Below, piece by piece: positions 46,260 to 56,251 of a stretch of 64,000 nt of DNA. The stretch's first letter is position 1, and each line of letters starts with the position of its first letter. Origin of the DNA: Pedobacter sp. PACM 27299 (GTDB lineage: Bacteria > Bacteroidota > Bacteroidia > Sphingobacteriales > Sphingobacteriaceae); contig NZ_CP012996.1 in the NCBI RefSeq assembly GCF_001412655.1, positions 2,170,001 through 2,234,000 on the forward strand, in the 5' to 3' direction. Below the pieces are notes generated by a model. That model made no database searches and was not told the origin of the DNA. It saw only the letters and a list, made by a program, of their open reading frames with translations. Both the position numbers and the translations under genes were made by a program.

Positions 46260-47897
46260 TTACCAGCCCTCATTTTGTGGTTTAAGATTTGGGTTGGTCG
46301 CGATTTCGGTTAAAGGAATAGGCTGCCAGTAGTTTTTATCGGTAAACACCCTGCTGCCTGATTTTTTTGAGGCAAAAGTTAAGCTGCCATTGGTCGCTTT
46401 GGTGATGGTCACCCCGTTTACTGATTTATTGAGGATGTTGGCTGCTTCTTTCCAGCGACGCAGATCGTTATAACGGGTCTGGTCTTCGAAAGCCAGCTCA
46501 ATCCTGCGTTCATGGCGGATTTTTGCACGCATTTCCGGCTGAGATAAGCCTGTAGGCAGTTCCGGCATTTTCGCTCTTTTACGAATGTCATTGATGGCCT
46601 GATACACCGTGGCGTCCGGTCCAATGGCTTCGTTTTGTGCTTCAGCATAGTTTAAAAGTACTTCTGCAAAGCGCATGATCACCCAATTGGTACTGCTGGT
46701 TACGTTCACATCTTTGTTGTAATCGAAATCTTCCGCGATGAATTTCCGGATGTAAAAGCCGGTAGGTGTTGGATTGGAAGTCGGCATGTCTTTACCTTTA
46801 GCGAAGGTTTCTACTGCTCTTCCTTTAAAGCTGGCATTGTTGTACAATACAGATTTTTCGAAGCGTGGATCGCGACCTACATAGGGGTCGGAAGCCAGGT
46901 AGCCAGATCCGCTTTCGCCGATCATCTTCCCGTTTTTCATTTCATATTCATCTACAATTTCCTGAGTAGGGGAATTGGTACCTTTGCCGCCATATCCTGC
47001 TGGACTATTGTTCTTATCAAAGCTGTGTTGTTTCTCCCCTTTTAATCCATTGTAACGGAATTCCAGGATCACCTCCGGTTTTACCAGTACATTCTTTTTC
47101 AGGAAAGGATCGTTATAATCTGCTTGCAAGCTGTAATAACCCGTGTTCATCACCTTTTTTGCGGCATCAGCTGCTGCCTGCCATTTGTCTGCACTATTGG
47201 CTGGGTTATTTAAGGCACTCGCTGCCCATAGTAGAACACGGCTTTGAAAGGCTTGTGCGGCAGCACTGGTAATGCGGCCGTATTCTGTATTTGCCCAGGA
47301 TGCTGGTAGTTCTTCCGCTGCCTGAGCCAACTCAGCCGCAATAAACGCCACCCCGTCCTGCTGACTGGTTTTAAAGGGTTTGTCCTGGGATTCTTCAACC
47401 GGCTGTGCTTTTAGCAATAAAGGAACTTCTTTAAAACTGCTGAACAATTGAAAATAAACGAAGGCTCTGAAAAAACGTGCTTGTCCTAACATTTCTTTTC
47501 TTTGCGCAGGATTCAATGCTGGTGCTGTTTCTGCTCTTTCCAGGAAGTAATTGATCTTTCTGATCTGTGCATAGCTGTCTTTCCAAAGGTTTTTTTGAGG
47601 AAAAGTAATGGCATTGAAATCTCCGGTTAGGTAACCTGAAATCTTGCTTTCTTCGCTGCCAATCACCTGGATGTCGTCTGTGATGGCGGCAGGAAGGGAA
47701 GTAGCGGTAAAGCCGCTGTTCATAAAGTTGTAAAACTCATTTACAGACAATTTAATGAGTTCCGGATCTTCCCATAGGCTGGCTTCCGAAATCAGGTTTA
47801 GGGGTTTTCTATCCAGGAAATCTTTCTTGCAGGAGCTCATACTAAGTAAGCCTGCAAGGATGATGGTGGTGGTATATTTTGAAGGTATAAAGTTCAT
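46260..47897 (-). CDS. SusD/RagB-family surface lipoprotein
   Basis: 545 residues. Lipobox LSMSSC (Cys23), followed by KKDFLDRKPLNLISEASLW, the standard SusD opening. Tetratricopeptide-like helices in the middle (EMLGQARFFRAFVYFQLFSS, SAAAQAFQSRVLLWAASALN) and the C-terminal block YAEAQNEAIG, IRKRAKMPELP, RIELAFEDQTRYNDLRRWKE. It captures substrate at the surface and passes it to the SusC channel encoded just upstream (26-base gap). The substrate is not readable; the protease neighbour hints at peptides or proteins rather than glycans. Confidence 0.95.
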   Translation of the reverse strand: MNFIPSKYTTTIILAGLLSMSSCKKDFLDRKPLNLISEASLWEDPELIKLSVNEFYNFMNSGFTATSLPAAITDDIQVIGSEESKISGYLTGDFNAITFPQKNLWKDSYAQIRKINYFLERAETAPALNPAQRKEMLGQARFFRAFVYFQLFSSFKEVPLLLKAQPVEESQDKPFKTSQQDGVAFIAAELAQAAEELPASWANTEYGRITSAAAQAFQSRVLLWAASALNNPANSADKWQAAADAAKKVMNTGYYSLQADYNDPFLKKNVLVKPEVILEFRYNGLKGEKQHSFDKNNSPAGYGGKGTNSPTQEIVDEYEMKNGKMIGESGSGYLASDPYVGRDPRFEKSVLYNNASFKGRAVETFAKGKDMPTSNPTPTGFYIRKFIAEDFDYNKDVNVTSSTNWVIMRFAEVLLNYAEAQNEAIGPDATVYQAINDIRKRAKMPELPTGLSQPEMRAKIRHERRIELAFEDQTRYNDLRRWKEAANILNKSVNGVTITKATNGSLTFASKKSGSRVFTDKNYWQPIPLTEIATNPNLKPQNEGW

Positions 47898-47923
47898 AAT
47901 TGCTGATCTTTTCGATGAATAAA

Positions 47924-50900
47924 TTAAAGGCCTAAACGAAGACCAAAAGAGAAAATCCGTTGTGGAGGGTAAGAGTTGGCAAAGGTGCCGGACGACTCAG
48001 GGTCGAACCTCCTGTTGTTGCTGATCGTGAACAGGTTTTGCCCTTGTGCAGTCAGCGTCAAAGAAGAAACACCAATCTGTTTCAATACCAATTTTGGAAT
48101 GCTATAAGACAATTGTGCGGTTCTCAGCTTGATATAGTTCCCGTTTTTAACATAAAAAGTGGAAGGATATCTATTGGCTTCATAGTTCGACAATAGTCTT
48201 GGGTAAGCTGCATCCGTATGTTCCGGCGTCCATCTGTCTAAGTGTAATTCGTAGAAGTTGGTTAAATCTGCAGCAGGTGCATAGTTGATGAAAACCCCTG
48301 TAGAAGCCTGGAATAAGGCGTCAGCAGAAAAGTTTTTCCATTTGAAAGCCAATGATAAACCGTAAACCGTTGGTGGAACGATATATCTGGTTTCCACATC
48401 ACGATCGGCACTGCCGCTAAACAATTCTACAACACCATCACCATTTAAATCCACATACCTGATGTCTCCAGGTTTACCGCTTACTGGCGTCGCTCCAGGG
48501 CTGGTCAGGTATTTTGGCCAGTTGTCTACATCCTGCTGGTCTTTGAAAATACCATCTGCTTTCAGGATTCTTCCGGCACCTACAGGGCGGCCTTCCTGAC
48601 GTAATCCAGGCAATACACTCTCGTTTTCGCCATAATCTACGACCCTGCTTTTGGTGAAAGTCATGTTTAAGCGTGCAGAGAAGTTCAGTTGTCCGATGTT
48701 ACTTTGATGAGATAAAGCAAGCTCATATCCATAGTAATATTCTTTTCCAAAGTTCTCCAATGCCGGGCTCAATCCGAAAGAAGAAGGTACATCGTAACCT
48801 CTTGAACGTAGGATGTCATATTTTGATTTGCTGTAATAATCCGCTTCGATACCCAGTTTACCACCCCATAGTAAGGCATCTAAACCGATGTCAAAAGCTT
48901 TCACTTTTTCCCAAGTAATGTTGGTGTTTGGAACGGTTGTATTGGTAATCCTGGTCATAGGAGAGATGCCGTTTCCAGTGCCAAATACATAACCTGCCGG
49001 GAAAAGACTGTAGTTATAAAAGTAAGAATACAAAGAGCCACCATCATTACCCAGTTTACCGTAAGAAGTACGGAGTTTTAACTCATTAATGAAGGGATAA
49101 TGATCTTTAATGAAATCTTCTTCTGATAGGACCCAAGCCGCTGATAAGGATGGGAACAAGGCTCTTCTTTTTCCTTTTGGATAATATGGGGAACCATCGT
49201 ATCTGAAGTTACTTTCTAAAATATATTTGCTGTTGTAATTGTAAATAAAACGGGCAACCGCACTTTGGCGTGCATTTTCCTGCGAGCTGCCTGAACTTTT
49301 TTGCGTGCTCACATCTCCAAGGAATAGCTGGTCGACACTGGCAACCGGGTAATTGCTTCTTTCTGCGATGATATTTTCTCCTTTGAACTCATTTTGCTCA
49401 TATAAAGCCAATGCCGTAACGGAATGCTTGCCAAATAGTCTTTTGTAGTTCAGGGAAACCTGTACGTTTACGTTGTCGTTCAGCGAAACAGTTTCACTCA
49501 ATGAAGCTTTTTCTGTTGCATTTTGCTGGGTATATTCATCCTTTAGCGGATCTAATGAATACACAGGATAAGGTACTGTAAAAGCTTTGGTTAAGGAGTT
49601 GTTTTTGTCAACTGTGACCACTCCATTTGCAGAAAGACCTTTGATAAAAGGTAGCTGCTGTGTGATTCTAAGGGAACTGGTAAAGATATTTCTACCCACT
49701 TTATTATAGCCGGCACCATCCAATGCATCCGCTAAAGGATTCCCTGAAAATCCAGAGAAAGCATACAAGCCATCGGAGAAACGGGCAGGGGATACCGAAC
49801 CCAGAACCGACATTCTGCTGAAAATACTTTCCGCATAAACAGCTGGGTTTTTCGCATTTTCAGTGATGTAATTCAAGCCTACAGAAAGGCTGGTGGTTGG
49901 CGTAACATCCAGGTCAAAATTACTGACTAAACCATAGCGCTTCATTCCTGAAGTGCTGATGAGTCCTTGCTGATCGGTGTAAGTTCCACTGATAAAATAC
50001 CTGGAATTATTACCGCCACCGTTTAAACTCAGGTTGTGTTTTTGTACAGAAGCATAATCTTTAAGCACGGTTTTGTACCAGTCAGTATTTGGATAACGAT
50101 CCGGATCTGATCCGTCTTTGAATTTCTGAATTTCCTCAGGCGTATATTTTGTTCTTGGAGAGCTTCCTTTTTCTGCCTTATCATTATCGAACATCTCATT
50201 GTTCAAAATGGCATAGTTGTAAGAATCCAGGAATTTAGGCAATCTTGTAGATTGCTGAATCCCGAAATTACCATTGTAATTCATGGATACTTTATTGGAT
50301 TTTCCGCGTTTGGTGGTGATCAGGATGACGCCATTGGCACCTCTGGCACCATAAACAGCTGCCGAAGCATCTTTTAATACACTAATACTTTCGATAGAGT
50401 TGGGATCTAATTTATCCATTTCCATGCCTACAATACCCATACCTTCTCTGGCAACTCCATCAATCACGATCAGGGCTTCACCCATTCCACGAATTTTGAT
50501 CGCAGAGCGGTCGCGGTCTGGGGTACCTGAAGTACTCATGTAAGATACCAATCCGGTTACTCTACCCATTAAGGTATTGGATACGTTTACGGCTGGTGAT
50601 TGTGTCAGTTCTTCTCCTTTGATCACGCCGATTGCACCGGTTAATAGTTTCTTTTGCTGTGTACCGTATCCAATGACTACCGCTTCGCTCAACTCACTCA
50701 TGCTCATCGTCATGGATACATTGATCTGCGTTCTCTTTTGGATAGCGACTTCTTCTCTTTTGAAGCCTAGATAGGTAAAGATTAAAGTCTGGTTGTCTTC
50801 TGCCTGAATTTTATAGAATCCATCTGCATTCGTGATCGCCACCGCTTTACCTTCTTTCACTAAAATTGTAACACCAGGCAGTGGAATGCCTTTGTCGTCG

Positions 50901-51325
50901 GTTACTTTACCTTGGATCGTGATGAGGTTTGCCGGGGCAATAGGTGTCCTTAAAGCGGCTTCTTTTAGTTTAACTACAATGATGTTTTTCTCCATCGTGT
51001 AGGTTAGGGGCTGATCTTTGAAAATCTCTGTTAGCGCAGTGCTCAAGGCCGTGTTTTTCAAATCCACATTTAATGGTTTCGACTGGCTGATGACTTCGTT
51101 ATTGTAAATAAAATAATAACCGGTTTGCTTTCTCAGGTCTTGCAAAACGGATTTTAAGCTGGTATTGCGCTTAGAAATGGTGACGCGCTGCCCGTAGGAA
51201 GCCGTACTTACCTGTATACCCAAGGTAATCAGGATAATCAATGATAGTTTCATGATAATGAATACTTTTCTTACGGTTTTTTGGCCATAAGGGGAAATGA
51301 CTTTAGAATGTAGTCGTTCTTTCAT
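47924..51325 (-). CDS. SusC/RagA TonB-dependent transporter with STN signalling domain
   Basis: 1133 residues from ATG 51325 (MKERLHSKVISPY); 51364 and an internal Met further in are alternatives. Order: signal region (MKLSLIILITLGIQVSTASY), STN domain (NTSLKSVLQDLRKQTGYYFI ... TALSTALTEIFKDQPLTYTM), carboxypeptidase-like beta domain (GKVTDDKGIPLPGVTILVKE), plug (EAVVIGYGTQQKKLLTGAIG, ISVLKDASAAVYGARGANGV), then the barrel ending in Leu. It imports substrate across the outer membrane with TonB energy. The STN domain talks to the FecR anti-sigma factor, whose gene is directly upstream. Typical for ECF-regulated Sus loci. Confidence 0.95.
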   Translation of the reverse strand: MKERLHSKVISPYGQKTVRKVFIIMKLSLIILITLGIQVSTASYGQRVTISKRNTSLKSVLQDLRKQTGYYFIYNNEVISQSKPLNVDLKNTALSTALTEIFKDQPLTYTMEKNIIVVKLKEAALRTPIAPANLITIQGKVTDDKGIPLPGVTILVKEGKAVAITNADGFYKIQAEDNQTLIFTYLGFKREEVAIQKRTQINVSMTMSMSELSEAVVIGYGTQQKKLLTGAIGVIKGEELTQSPAVNVSNTLMGRVTGLVSYMSTSGTPDRDRSAIKIRGMGEALIVIDGVAREGMGIVGMEMDKLDPNSIESISVLKDASAAVYGARGANGVILITTKRGKSNKVSMNYNGNFGIQQSTRLPKFLDSYNYAILNNEMFDNDKAEKGSSPRTKYTPEEIQKFKDGSDPDRYPNTDWYKTVLKDYASVQKHNLSLNGGGNNSRYFISGTYTDQQGLISTSGMKRYGLVSNFDLDVTPTTSLSVGLNYITENAKNPAVYAESIFSRMSVLGSVSPARFSDGLYAFSGFSGNPLADALDGAGYNKVGRNIFTSSLRITQQLPFIKGLSANGVVTVDKNNSLTKAFTVPYPVYSLDPLKDEYTQQNATEKASLSETVSLNDNVNVQVSLNYKRLFGKHSVTALALYEQNEFKGENIIAERSNYPVASVDQLFLGDVSTQKSSGSSQENARQSAVARFIYNYNSKYILESNFRYDGSPYYPKGKRRALFPSLSAAWVLSEEDFIKDHYPFINELKLRTSYGKLGNDGGSLYSYFYNYSLFPAGYVFGTGNGISPMTRITNTTVPNTNITWEKVKAFDIGLDALLWGGKLGIEADYYSKSKYDILRSRGYDVPSSFGLSPALENFGKEYYYGYELALSHQSNIGQLNFSARLNMTFTKSRVVDYGENESVLPGLRQEGRPVGAGRILKADGIFKDQQDVDNWPKYLTSPGATPVSGKPGDIRYVDLNGDGVVELFSGSADRDVETRYIVPPTVYGLSLAFKWKNFSADALFQASTGVFINYAPAADLTNFYELHLDRWTPEHTDAAYPRLLSNYEANRYPSTFYVKNGNYIKLRTAQLSYSIPKLVLKQIGVSSLTLTAQGQNLFTISNNRRFDPESSGTFANSYPPQRIFSFGLRLGL

Positions 51326-51519
51326 AAATTTGAAATGTTTAGGTTTAAGTTGAAGGCTGTGCAATTCCAGTGAAAACTGGAAAGTTCTTTAGGGTAAGCC
51401 TGAGCATTGACCTTCCCGGCCGCGAACCGGGTTGGTTATTTTCTGACTCACCTGTGGTGGTGGTTTAAGTAGCAGGTTTCATGTGGTGTGTTCGTTTGTG
51501 GTGGTGGTAGTTTGTTGAT

Positions 51520-52727
51520 TTATTTAATTTTTTGAATGATTACTTTGTTTTGTTCAATGCCGAATTTGACACCTCCAGTTCCTTCCAGCACCCTTAGGAA
51601 AGTAGAAAGGTTACTTTCTCTCGGGATTACTCCGGTGAAATAAAGGTTAGGTGCTGCACCTTTATAGACCAGCTCTACATTGTACCAACGTTCCATTTGT
51701 TTCATGACTTCGTTGATTGGGGTGTTGTTAAACACAAAAGCATCGTTCTTCCATGCGAGTACTTCTTCCAGATCTGCAGTGCTGATTTTAGCTGGACTTT
51801 GCTCTTTTGTGTTCATTTGAGCCTGTTCTCCAGGTTTTAAAAACTGGTAATTGCTGGATTTTAGACGGCCCAGCTTTACACTTCCTTCTGCAAGGGTGGT
51901 ATTGATCTGCTGCTGATCCGCATAGGCATTGATGTTGAATTTGGTACCCAGCACCTCTAGCATCTGTTGGTCAGCAATCACACGGAATGGCTGGTGTTTG
52001 TTCTTGGCCACTTCAAAATATACTTCTCCGCTAATGGTTACTTTTCTTTCTCCAGGAAGGAAAGTAGTGGGGAAGCGAATAGAAGAGGCGGCATTGAGCC
52101 ATACTTTGGTACCATCAGGCAGGATAATCCGGTATTGTCCACCTTTAGGCGTAGAAAGGGTATTGTATTTTAAGGCTTCCACATTATCGGAAAGGGTGTT
52201 TTTTTGTTTGTTATAAGCCAATTGACCGTCCCTAGTATTGCTAAAGTTGATGTCTTTTCGCTGGGCGAGCTTACCATTTGCGGCAGCATCTAAAACCACT
52301 TCGCTGCCATCAGCTAATTTTAAAATCGCTTTGTTCCCCCAGGTTTTACCTCATTTTTGAAAGTCAGCTGTTCGATAGGAGGGCTGGCTGGATATTGCTG
52401 GTAAAAATAAAGGGCCATACCGCTGGTCAGAATCAGGGCTGCAGCAACCGCTATTTTCTGCCAGTTGAAATTTAATTTTTTAAGCTGTAAGTTAGCTGTA
52501 TTCGGAATTAACTGATGTACAGGACTGTGCTTCTGGTCAATTCCCTGTTCTATTTTGGAAAAGATGCGCTGGTAAACTGCTTCTTCCTCCATTCCAGCTG
52601 CTGCTGGCCATTCTACGATTTCATTTTGCGGAGAACGGTACCATTTTAGCAATTGCTCCCGTTCTTCTTCAGTACAGGTACCGTTGATATATTTTTGAAT
52701 CAATATAGGAGTATCGTCTCTTTTCAT
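51520..52727 (-). pseudogene. FecR anti-sigma factor, interrupted by a one-base frameshift
   Basis: The gene reads in two frames. 52727-52320 encodes the N-terminal part (135 residues: cytoplasmic sigma-binding helices and membrane helix KIAVAAALILTSGMALYFYQ) ending NEVKPGGTKRF-stop. 52299-51520 carries the FecR domain and C-terminal part (YRIILPDGTKVWLNAASSIR, GEVYFEVAKNKHQPFRVIAD, LKPGEQAQMN). Adding one G to the run of five (plus strand CCCCC, 52336-52340) gives KPGGNKAILKLADGSEVVLD and one 402-residue protein of normal length. As read, the sigma-binding part would be made without its sensor domain. Could be a sequencing error or a true lesion. Confidence 0.85.
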
Positions 52728-52898
52728 GCGTATAGGTCTGTTTTTCAGCGAGCCATGCCAATTTCTATAGACTGTGGTTCCAGGCTAATTATAAGGGAGT
52801 ACGCTGAACCCTGCTCTTACCCTTAGTGGGCAGTAAGAAAAAAGATGTTTTATTTTAGAAAGTGTGTTTCTGAAGGATATAAGTGTGTTTTTTAATTT

Positions 52899-53477
52899 TT
52901 ATTTTAGGAGAAAGGAACAGGCAATAAGTAGTATTCCTGAATTGTTCAGGTCTTTTCTGATGGTTTTTAAAGCTTTACTGAGGTGTGCCTCTACTGTTTT
53001 TTCGGCAATACCCATCTCTTTCGAGATTTCAGGAATGGTTAGGCCATCCTGGCGACTATATTTAAAGACCAATCTGCATTTTTCCGGCAATTGTTCTACG
53101 ATACCGTCAATGTATTCCTGCAGGAATTTAGCTTGGATTTTTTCTTCGTCCAGGGCGACGAGCTCGGTTTGATAGTTTAATTGGGCAAGTTCTGCTCTTC
53201 TCTTCTGCTGATGGATGCTTTTAAAGACTGAAAATTTGACGGCAGTGGCTAAATAATTTTCAAGAATCTTGATTTCAAGAACGGCTCTTCTGTTCCAAAG
53301 ACCAATAAATACTTCCTGAACGATTTCTTCGGCCGCAGAATGGTCTTTCGTATAATTGTAGGAAACTGCAAGCAGTTTCTTCCAATAACGATTGAAGAGT
53401 GCTGTAAACGCAAGGCGATTGCCAAGACGCAGCTCCTCCAGCAGATCCTGATCAGAAAAATTATGATAAACCCCCAT
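52899..53477 (-). CDS. ECF RNA polymerase sigma factor, FecI-like
   Basis: 192 residues. Region 2: FSDQDLLEELRLGNRLAFTA, FNRYWKKLLAVSYNYTKDHS, AAEEIVQEVFIGLWNRRAV. Region 4: IVEQLPEKCRLVFKYSRQDG, LTIPEISKEMGIAEKTVEAH, LSKALKTIRKDL. It directs RNA polymerase to the Sus locus when released by FecR. Followed by fecR (171-base gap), susC, susD and protease on the same strand. The C-terminus is hydrophobic (SGILLIACSFLLK). Confidence 0.93.
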   Translation of the reverse strand: MGVYHNFSDQDLLEELRLGNRLAFTALFNRYWKKLLAVSYNYTKDHSAAEEIVQEVFIGLWNRRAVLEIKILENYLATAVKFSVFKSIHQQKRRAELAQLNYQTELVALDEEKIQAKFLQEYIDGIVEQLPEKCRLVFKYSRQDGLTIPEISKEMGIAEKTVEAHLSKALKTIRKDLNNSGILLIACSFLLK

Positions 53478-53604
53478 ATATCCCGAGGCTAATGTAGCGA
53501 TAAAACCATTTTATTTTATTATCGATCAGTTTTATAGACATTATTTTTACAAGGAATGGCAGAACATGGTAAAGTACTTCGGGGCAGATCGATAGTAAAT
53601 TCTC

Positions 53605-54214
53605 TTATCGTTTGTATTTCCAGTTTCTCGATTTTCCTTCAGAGATCCATTCCAGGGCTGTGCTCAATCTTTTTTGTCGGGTATCTTCGCTTTTAGCTTC
53701 AGTAATCCATTCCAGGTATTCTTTTTTCTGAGAATAGCTGAAGTTTTCAAAATGCTGTTTTGCTGCAGGGACTTCGGCCAGACTTTTGGAAAAATAGTCG
53801 GGGATGGTTAATACTGTTTTTGGAGCTGCCGGCTTTTTATCGACTTTGATGCCTTCTTTATTCAGGATGACCGCATTTGGGATATAGTCAGGAAAATGTT
53901 TTTATCGGGTAAATCGGCAATGCTGGTGATTCTTCCCAGATGTCCCATTGCCTGTGTTTTATCCTCGGAAAGGAGGTGATGAGGATCGGGTATTAATGAG
54001 CTTTTCCAAAAGCCAAAAGCGCAGTGGTTTTTGAAAGCAGCCATACTGCAGACGGCTCCTTTATGGTCAAAATGAAGGAAACTCCACATTTCATGGCTTC
54101 TATAATCTCTGGACAGGCTTCATGGGCCAGGGCTCTGATGCGTTTTAAGATAGGCTGTGCAAAATCGGCAGCCTGGCCTATATAAATGTCTATTCTAGAG
54201 TCGTATTTTTCCAT
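53605..54214 (-). pseudogene. YdeI/OmpD-associated family protein, two frameshifts
   Basis: Starts at ATG 54214 with MEKYDSRIDIYIGQAADFAQ and PILKRIRALAHEACPEIIEA, the normal opening. The frame then derails at AAATGTGGAG (about 54086-54095); two extra bases (TG) would explain it. The next frame continues SFLHFDHKGAVCSMAAFKNH and CAFGFWKSSLIPD to DLPDKNIF, derails again near 53890-53905, and resumes as IPNAVILNKEGIKVDKKPAA, YFSKSLAEVP and the C-terminal YdeI helices ending RNWKYKR with TAA at 53605-53607. The family is linked to bacteriocin resistance in some species. As read, non-functional. Confidence 0.8.
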
Positions 54215-54321
54215 GGCTCTGCTTTTAAATGTATGTTCTAAAATACTTAAAAAATAAATTACCCGTCAGGGCCTGTGTTATTTTTTAGTACTTGTGCTCT
54301 TTTACATAATGCTGACAGCTA

Positions 54322-54412
54322 AAACCTGTTAAAAAAGCAGGTTTATGGTGATTTTATACTACTTTTGTTCGTGATAAGCGCAGCTTTCGCTGTGTCTTTT
54401 CTTATACATTTG
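54322..54412 (+). promoter_or_regulatory. mqnE promoter region with two -7 boxes and a hairpin
   Basis: TACTTTTG (54360-54367) and TACATTTG (54405-54412) both match TAnnTTTG; the second is 19 bases before the mqnE ATG. An inverted repeat AAACCTG/CAGGTTT (54322-54344) lies just upstream and could be an operator or weak terminator. Clean -33 boxes are not obvious. Confidence 0.5.
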
Positions 54413-54431
54413 TACCATTATCTCATAATAC

Positions 54432-55625
54432 ATGGATGCTAATTCAAAGCTGGCTATAGTTATCAACGACAATGATTTGTCTGCCGAACTTAAAGCCATA
54501 GCAAATAAAGTTCAGAACCAGGAAAGAATCACTTTCGATGAAGGCGTATATCTTTATGAACATGCCGAACTGGGCTACCTGGGTATATTGGCGAACTATA
54601 TCAGGGAGCAAAAACACGGTGATAAAACTTATTTTAACCGCAATTTCCATATAGAGCCGACCAATGTTTGTGTGTACGATTGCAAATTTTGTTCTTATTC
54701 CCGTTTGATCAAACAACGTGAAGAAGGATGGGAAATGAGCGTAGACGGAATGATGGACGTACTTAAAAAGTACGACAATGAGCCTGTAACAGAGGTTCAT
54801 ATCACTGGTGGTGTTGTTCCTAAGCAGAATCTGGAATTTTATAGTGATTTCTTCAGACGTGCCAAGGCACACCGTCCGGATCTGCATGTGAAAGCATTGA
54901 CTCCGGTGGAATATTATTACATCTTCAAAAAGGCGAAATTAAGCCATTATGAAGGGATGAAATATTTGCAGGAAGCGGGTCTGGATTCTATGCCAGGTGG
55001 CGGTGCAGAGATTTTTCACCCGGAAGTAAGGGAAAAGATTGCGCATGATAAATGTAATGCAGAACAGTGGCTGGACATTCATGAACAAGCACATAAGCTG
55101 GGCATGAAAACCAATGCGACCATGCTTTACGGACATATAGAAAAGTTTTGGCATCGGGTTGACCATATGGAACGTCTTCGCCAGCAGCAAGATAAATCAG
55201 GTGGTTTTCAGGCTTTCATTCCTTTGAAATTCAGAAATCAGAACAACCAGATGGACCACGTGCCAGAGGTATCTGTGATTGAAGATTTAAGGAATTATGC
55301 GATTGCAAGGATTTATCTGGATAATTTTGACCACATCAAAGCTTATTGGGCAATGATTAGCCGTCAAACCGCACAGCTTTCCCTAAACTTTGGCGTAGAT
55401 GATATTGATGGTACTTTAGATGATACCACCAAAATTTATTCTATGGCAGGTGCAGAAGAACAGCATCCGGCAATGAATACGGAAGAATTGGTGAATCTGA
55501 TCAAACAGGTGAACCGTAAACCGATAGAAAGAGATACCCTTTATAATGTAGTGACCGATTATACGGATGTTGTATTTGAGGGAGAAGCGAAACCACAGTA
55601 TTATAAATTGCCGGTCATCAATTAA
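54432..55625 (+). CDS. mqnE: Aminofutalosine synthase (radical SAM)
   Basis: 397 residues. Radical-SAM cluster C80-x3-C84-x2-C87 in PTNVCVYDCKFCSYSRLI. Blocks EHAELGYLGILANYIRE, HITGGVVPKQNLEFYSDFF, DSMPGGGAEIFHPEVREKIA and MLYGHIEKFWHRVDHMERLR are MqnE-type. It joins an adenosyl group to the chorismate-derived enolpyruvyl benzoate, the second step of the futalosine menaquinone route; the product of MqnA (encoded two genes downstream) is its substrate. The last base overlaps the next gene (TAATG). Confidence 0.93.
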   Translation: MDANSKLAIVINDNDLSAELKAIANKVQNQERITFDEGVYLYEHAELGYLGILANYIREQKHGDKTYFNRNFHIEPTNVCVYDCKFCSYSRLIKQREEGWEMSVDGMMDVLKKYDNEPVTEVHITGGVVPKQNLEFYSDFFRRAKAHRPDLHVKALTPVEYYYIFKKAKLSHYEGMKYLQEAGLDSMPGGGAEIFHPEVREKIAHDKCNAEQWLDIHEQAHKLGMKTNATMLYGHIEKFWHRVDHMERLRQQQDKSGGFQAFIPLKFRNQNNQMDHVPEVSVIEDLRNYAIARIYLDNFDHIKAYWAMISRQTAQLSLNFGVDDIDGTLDDTTKIYSMAGAEEQHPAMNTEELVNLIKQVNRKPIERDTLYNVVTDYTDVVFEGEAKPQYYKLPVIN

Positions 55626-56251
55626 TGGATAAAGAACTATATATCATCAGACATGGTGAAACGGATTTAAATAAGCAGGGCATTGTGCAGGGAAGAGGGA
55701 TCAACAGTGATCTGAATGATACTGGAAGAGCACAGGCCGCGTTATTTTACAAGATGTATAAAGACGTTCATTTTGATAAAGTATATACTTCTACTTTAAA
55801 ACGTACGCATCAAACCGTTAAAGGTTTTATCGATGCAGGCATGCCTTGGGAGCAATTGTCCGGTCTGGATGAGCTGGCCTGGGGTGTTTGGGAAGGTAAA
55901 GCCAATGATGAGCATGCGATCGCTGCTTTTAAAGGGATGATGGAAAAATGGCAGTCGGGAGATTTCGACAGTCATTTTGAAGGTGGTGAAAGCCCGAATC
56001 AAGTGAAAATCCGTCTTCAGGAAGCATTAGAGGTTATCGTAAATGCTCCAAATGAGAGAAAGGTGCTGGTCTGTATGCACGGTCGGGCGATGAGGTTGTT
56101 ACTTTGCCTGATTACGGGTAAATCTTTAAGCGAGATGACCGAATTTCCTCATCAGAATACGACGCTCTATAAAGTCGGACTGAAAGATGGTCAGTTTACC
56201 ATTCTGGAGTTCAATAATACCGATCATTTAAAAACATTTCCAATTGAGTAA
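55625..56251 (+). CDS. Histidine phosphatase (phosphoglycerate-mutase-like)
   Basis: 208 residues. RHG motif in YIIRHGETDLNKQGIVQGRG, with the second His in VLVCMHGRAMRLLLCLI and Glu in GLDELAWGVWEGK. Two-His phosphatase fold. Substrate unknown; small members include phosphosugar phosphatases and the alpha-ribazole phosphatase CobC. It overlaps mqnE by one base and mqnA by eight, so it is locked between two menaquinone genes. A role in the pathway is suggestive but not established. Confidence 0.88.
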   Translation: MDKELYIIRHGETDLNKQGIVQGRGINSDLNDTGRAQAALFYKMYKDVHFDKVYTSTLKRTHQTVKGFIDAGMPWEQLSGLDELAWGVWEGKANDEHAIAAFKGMMEKWQSGDFDSHFEGGESPNQVKIRLQEALEVIVNAPNERKVLVCMHGRAMRLLLCLITGKSLSEMTEFPHQNTTLYKVGLKDGQFTILEFNNTDHLKTFPIE

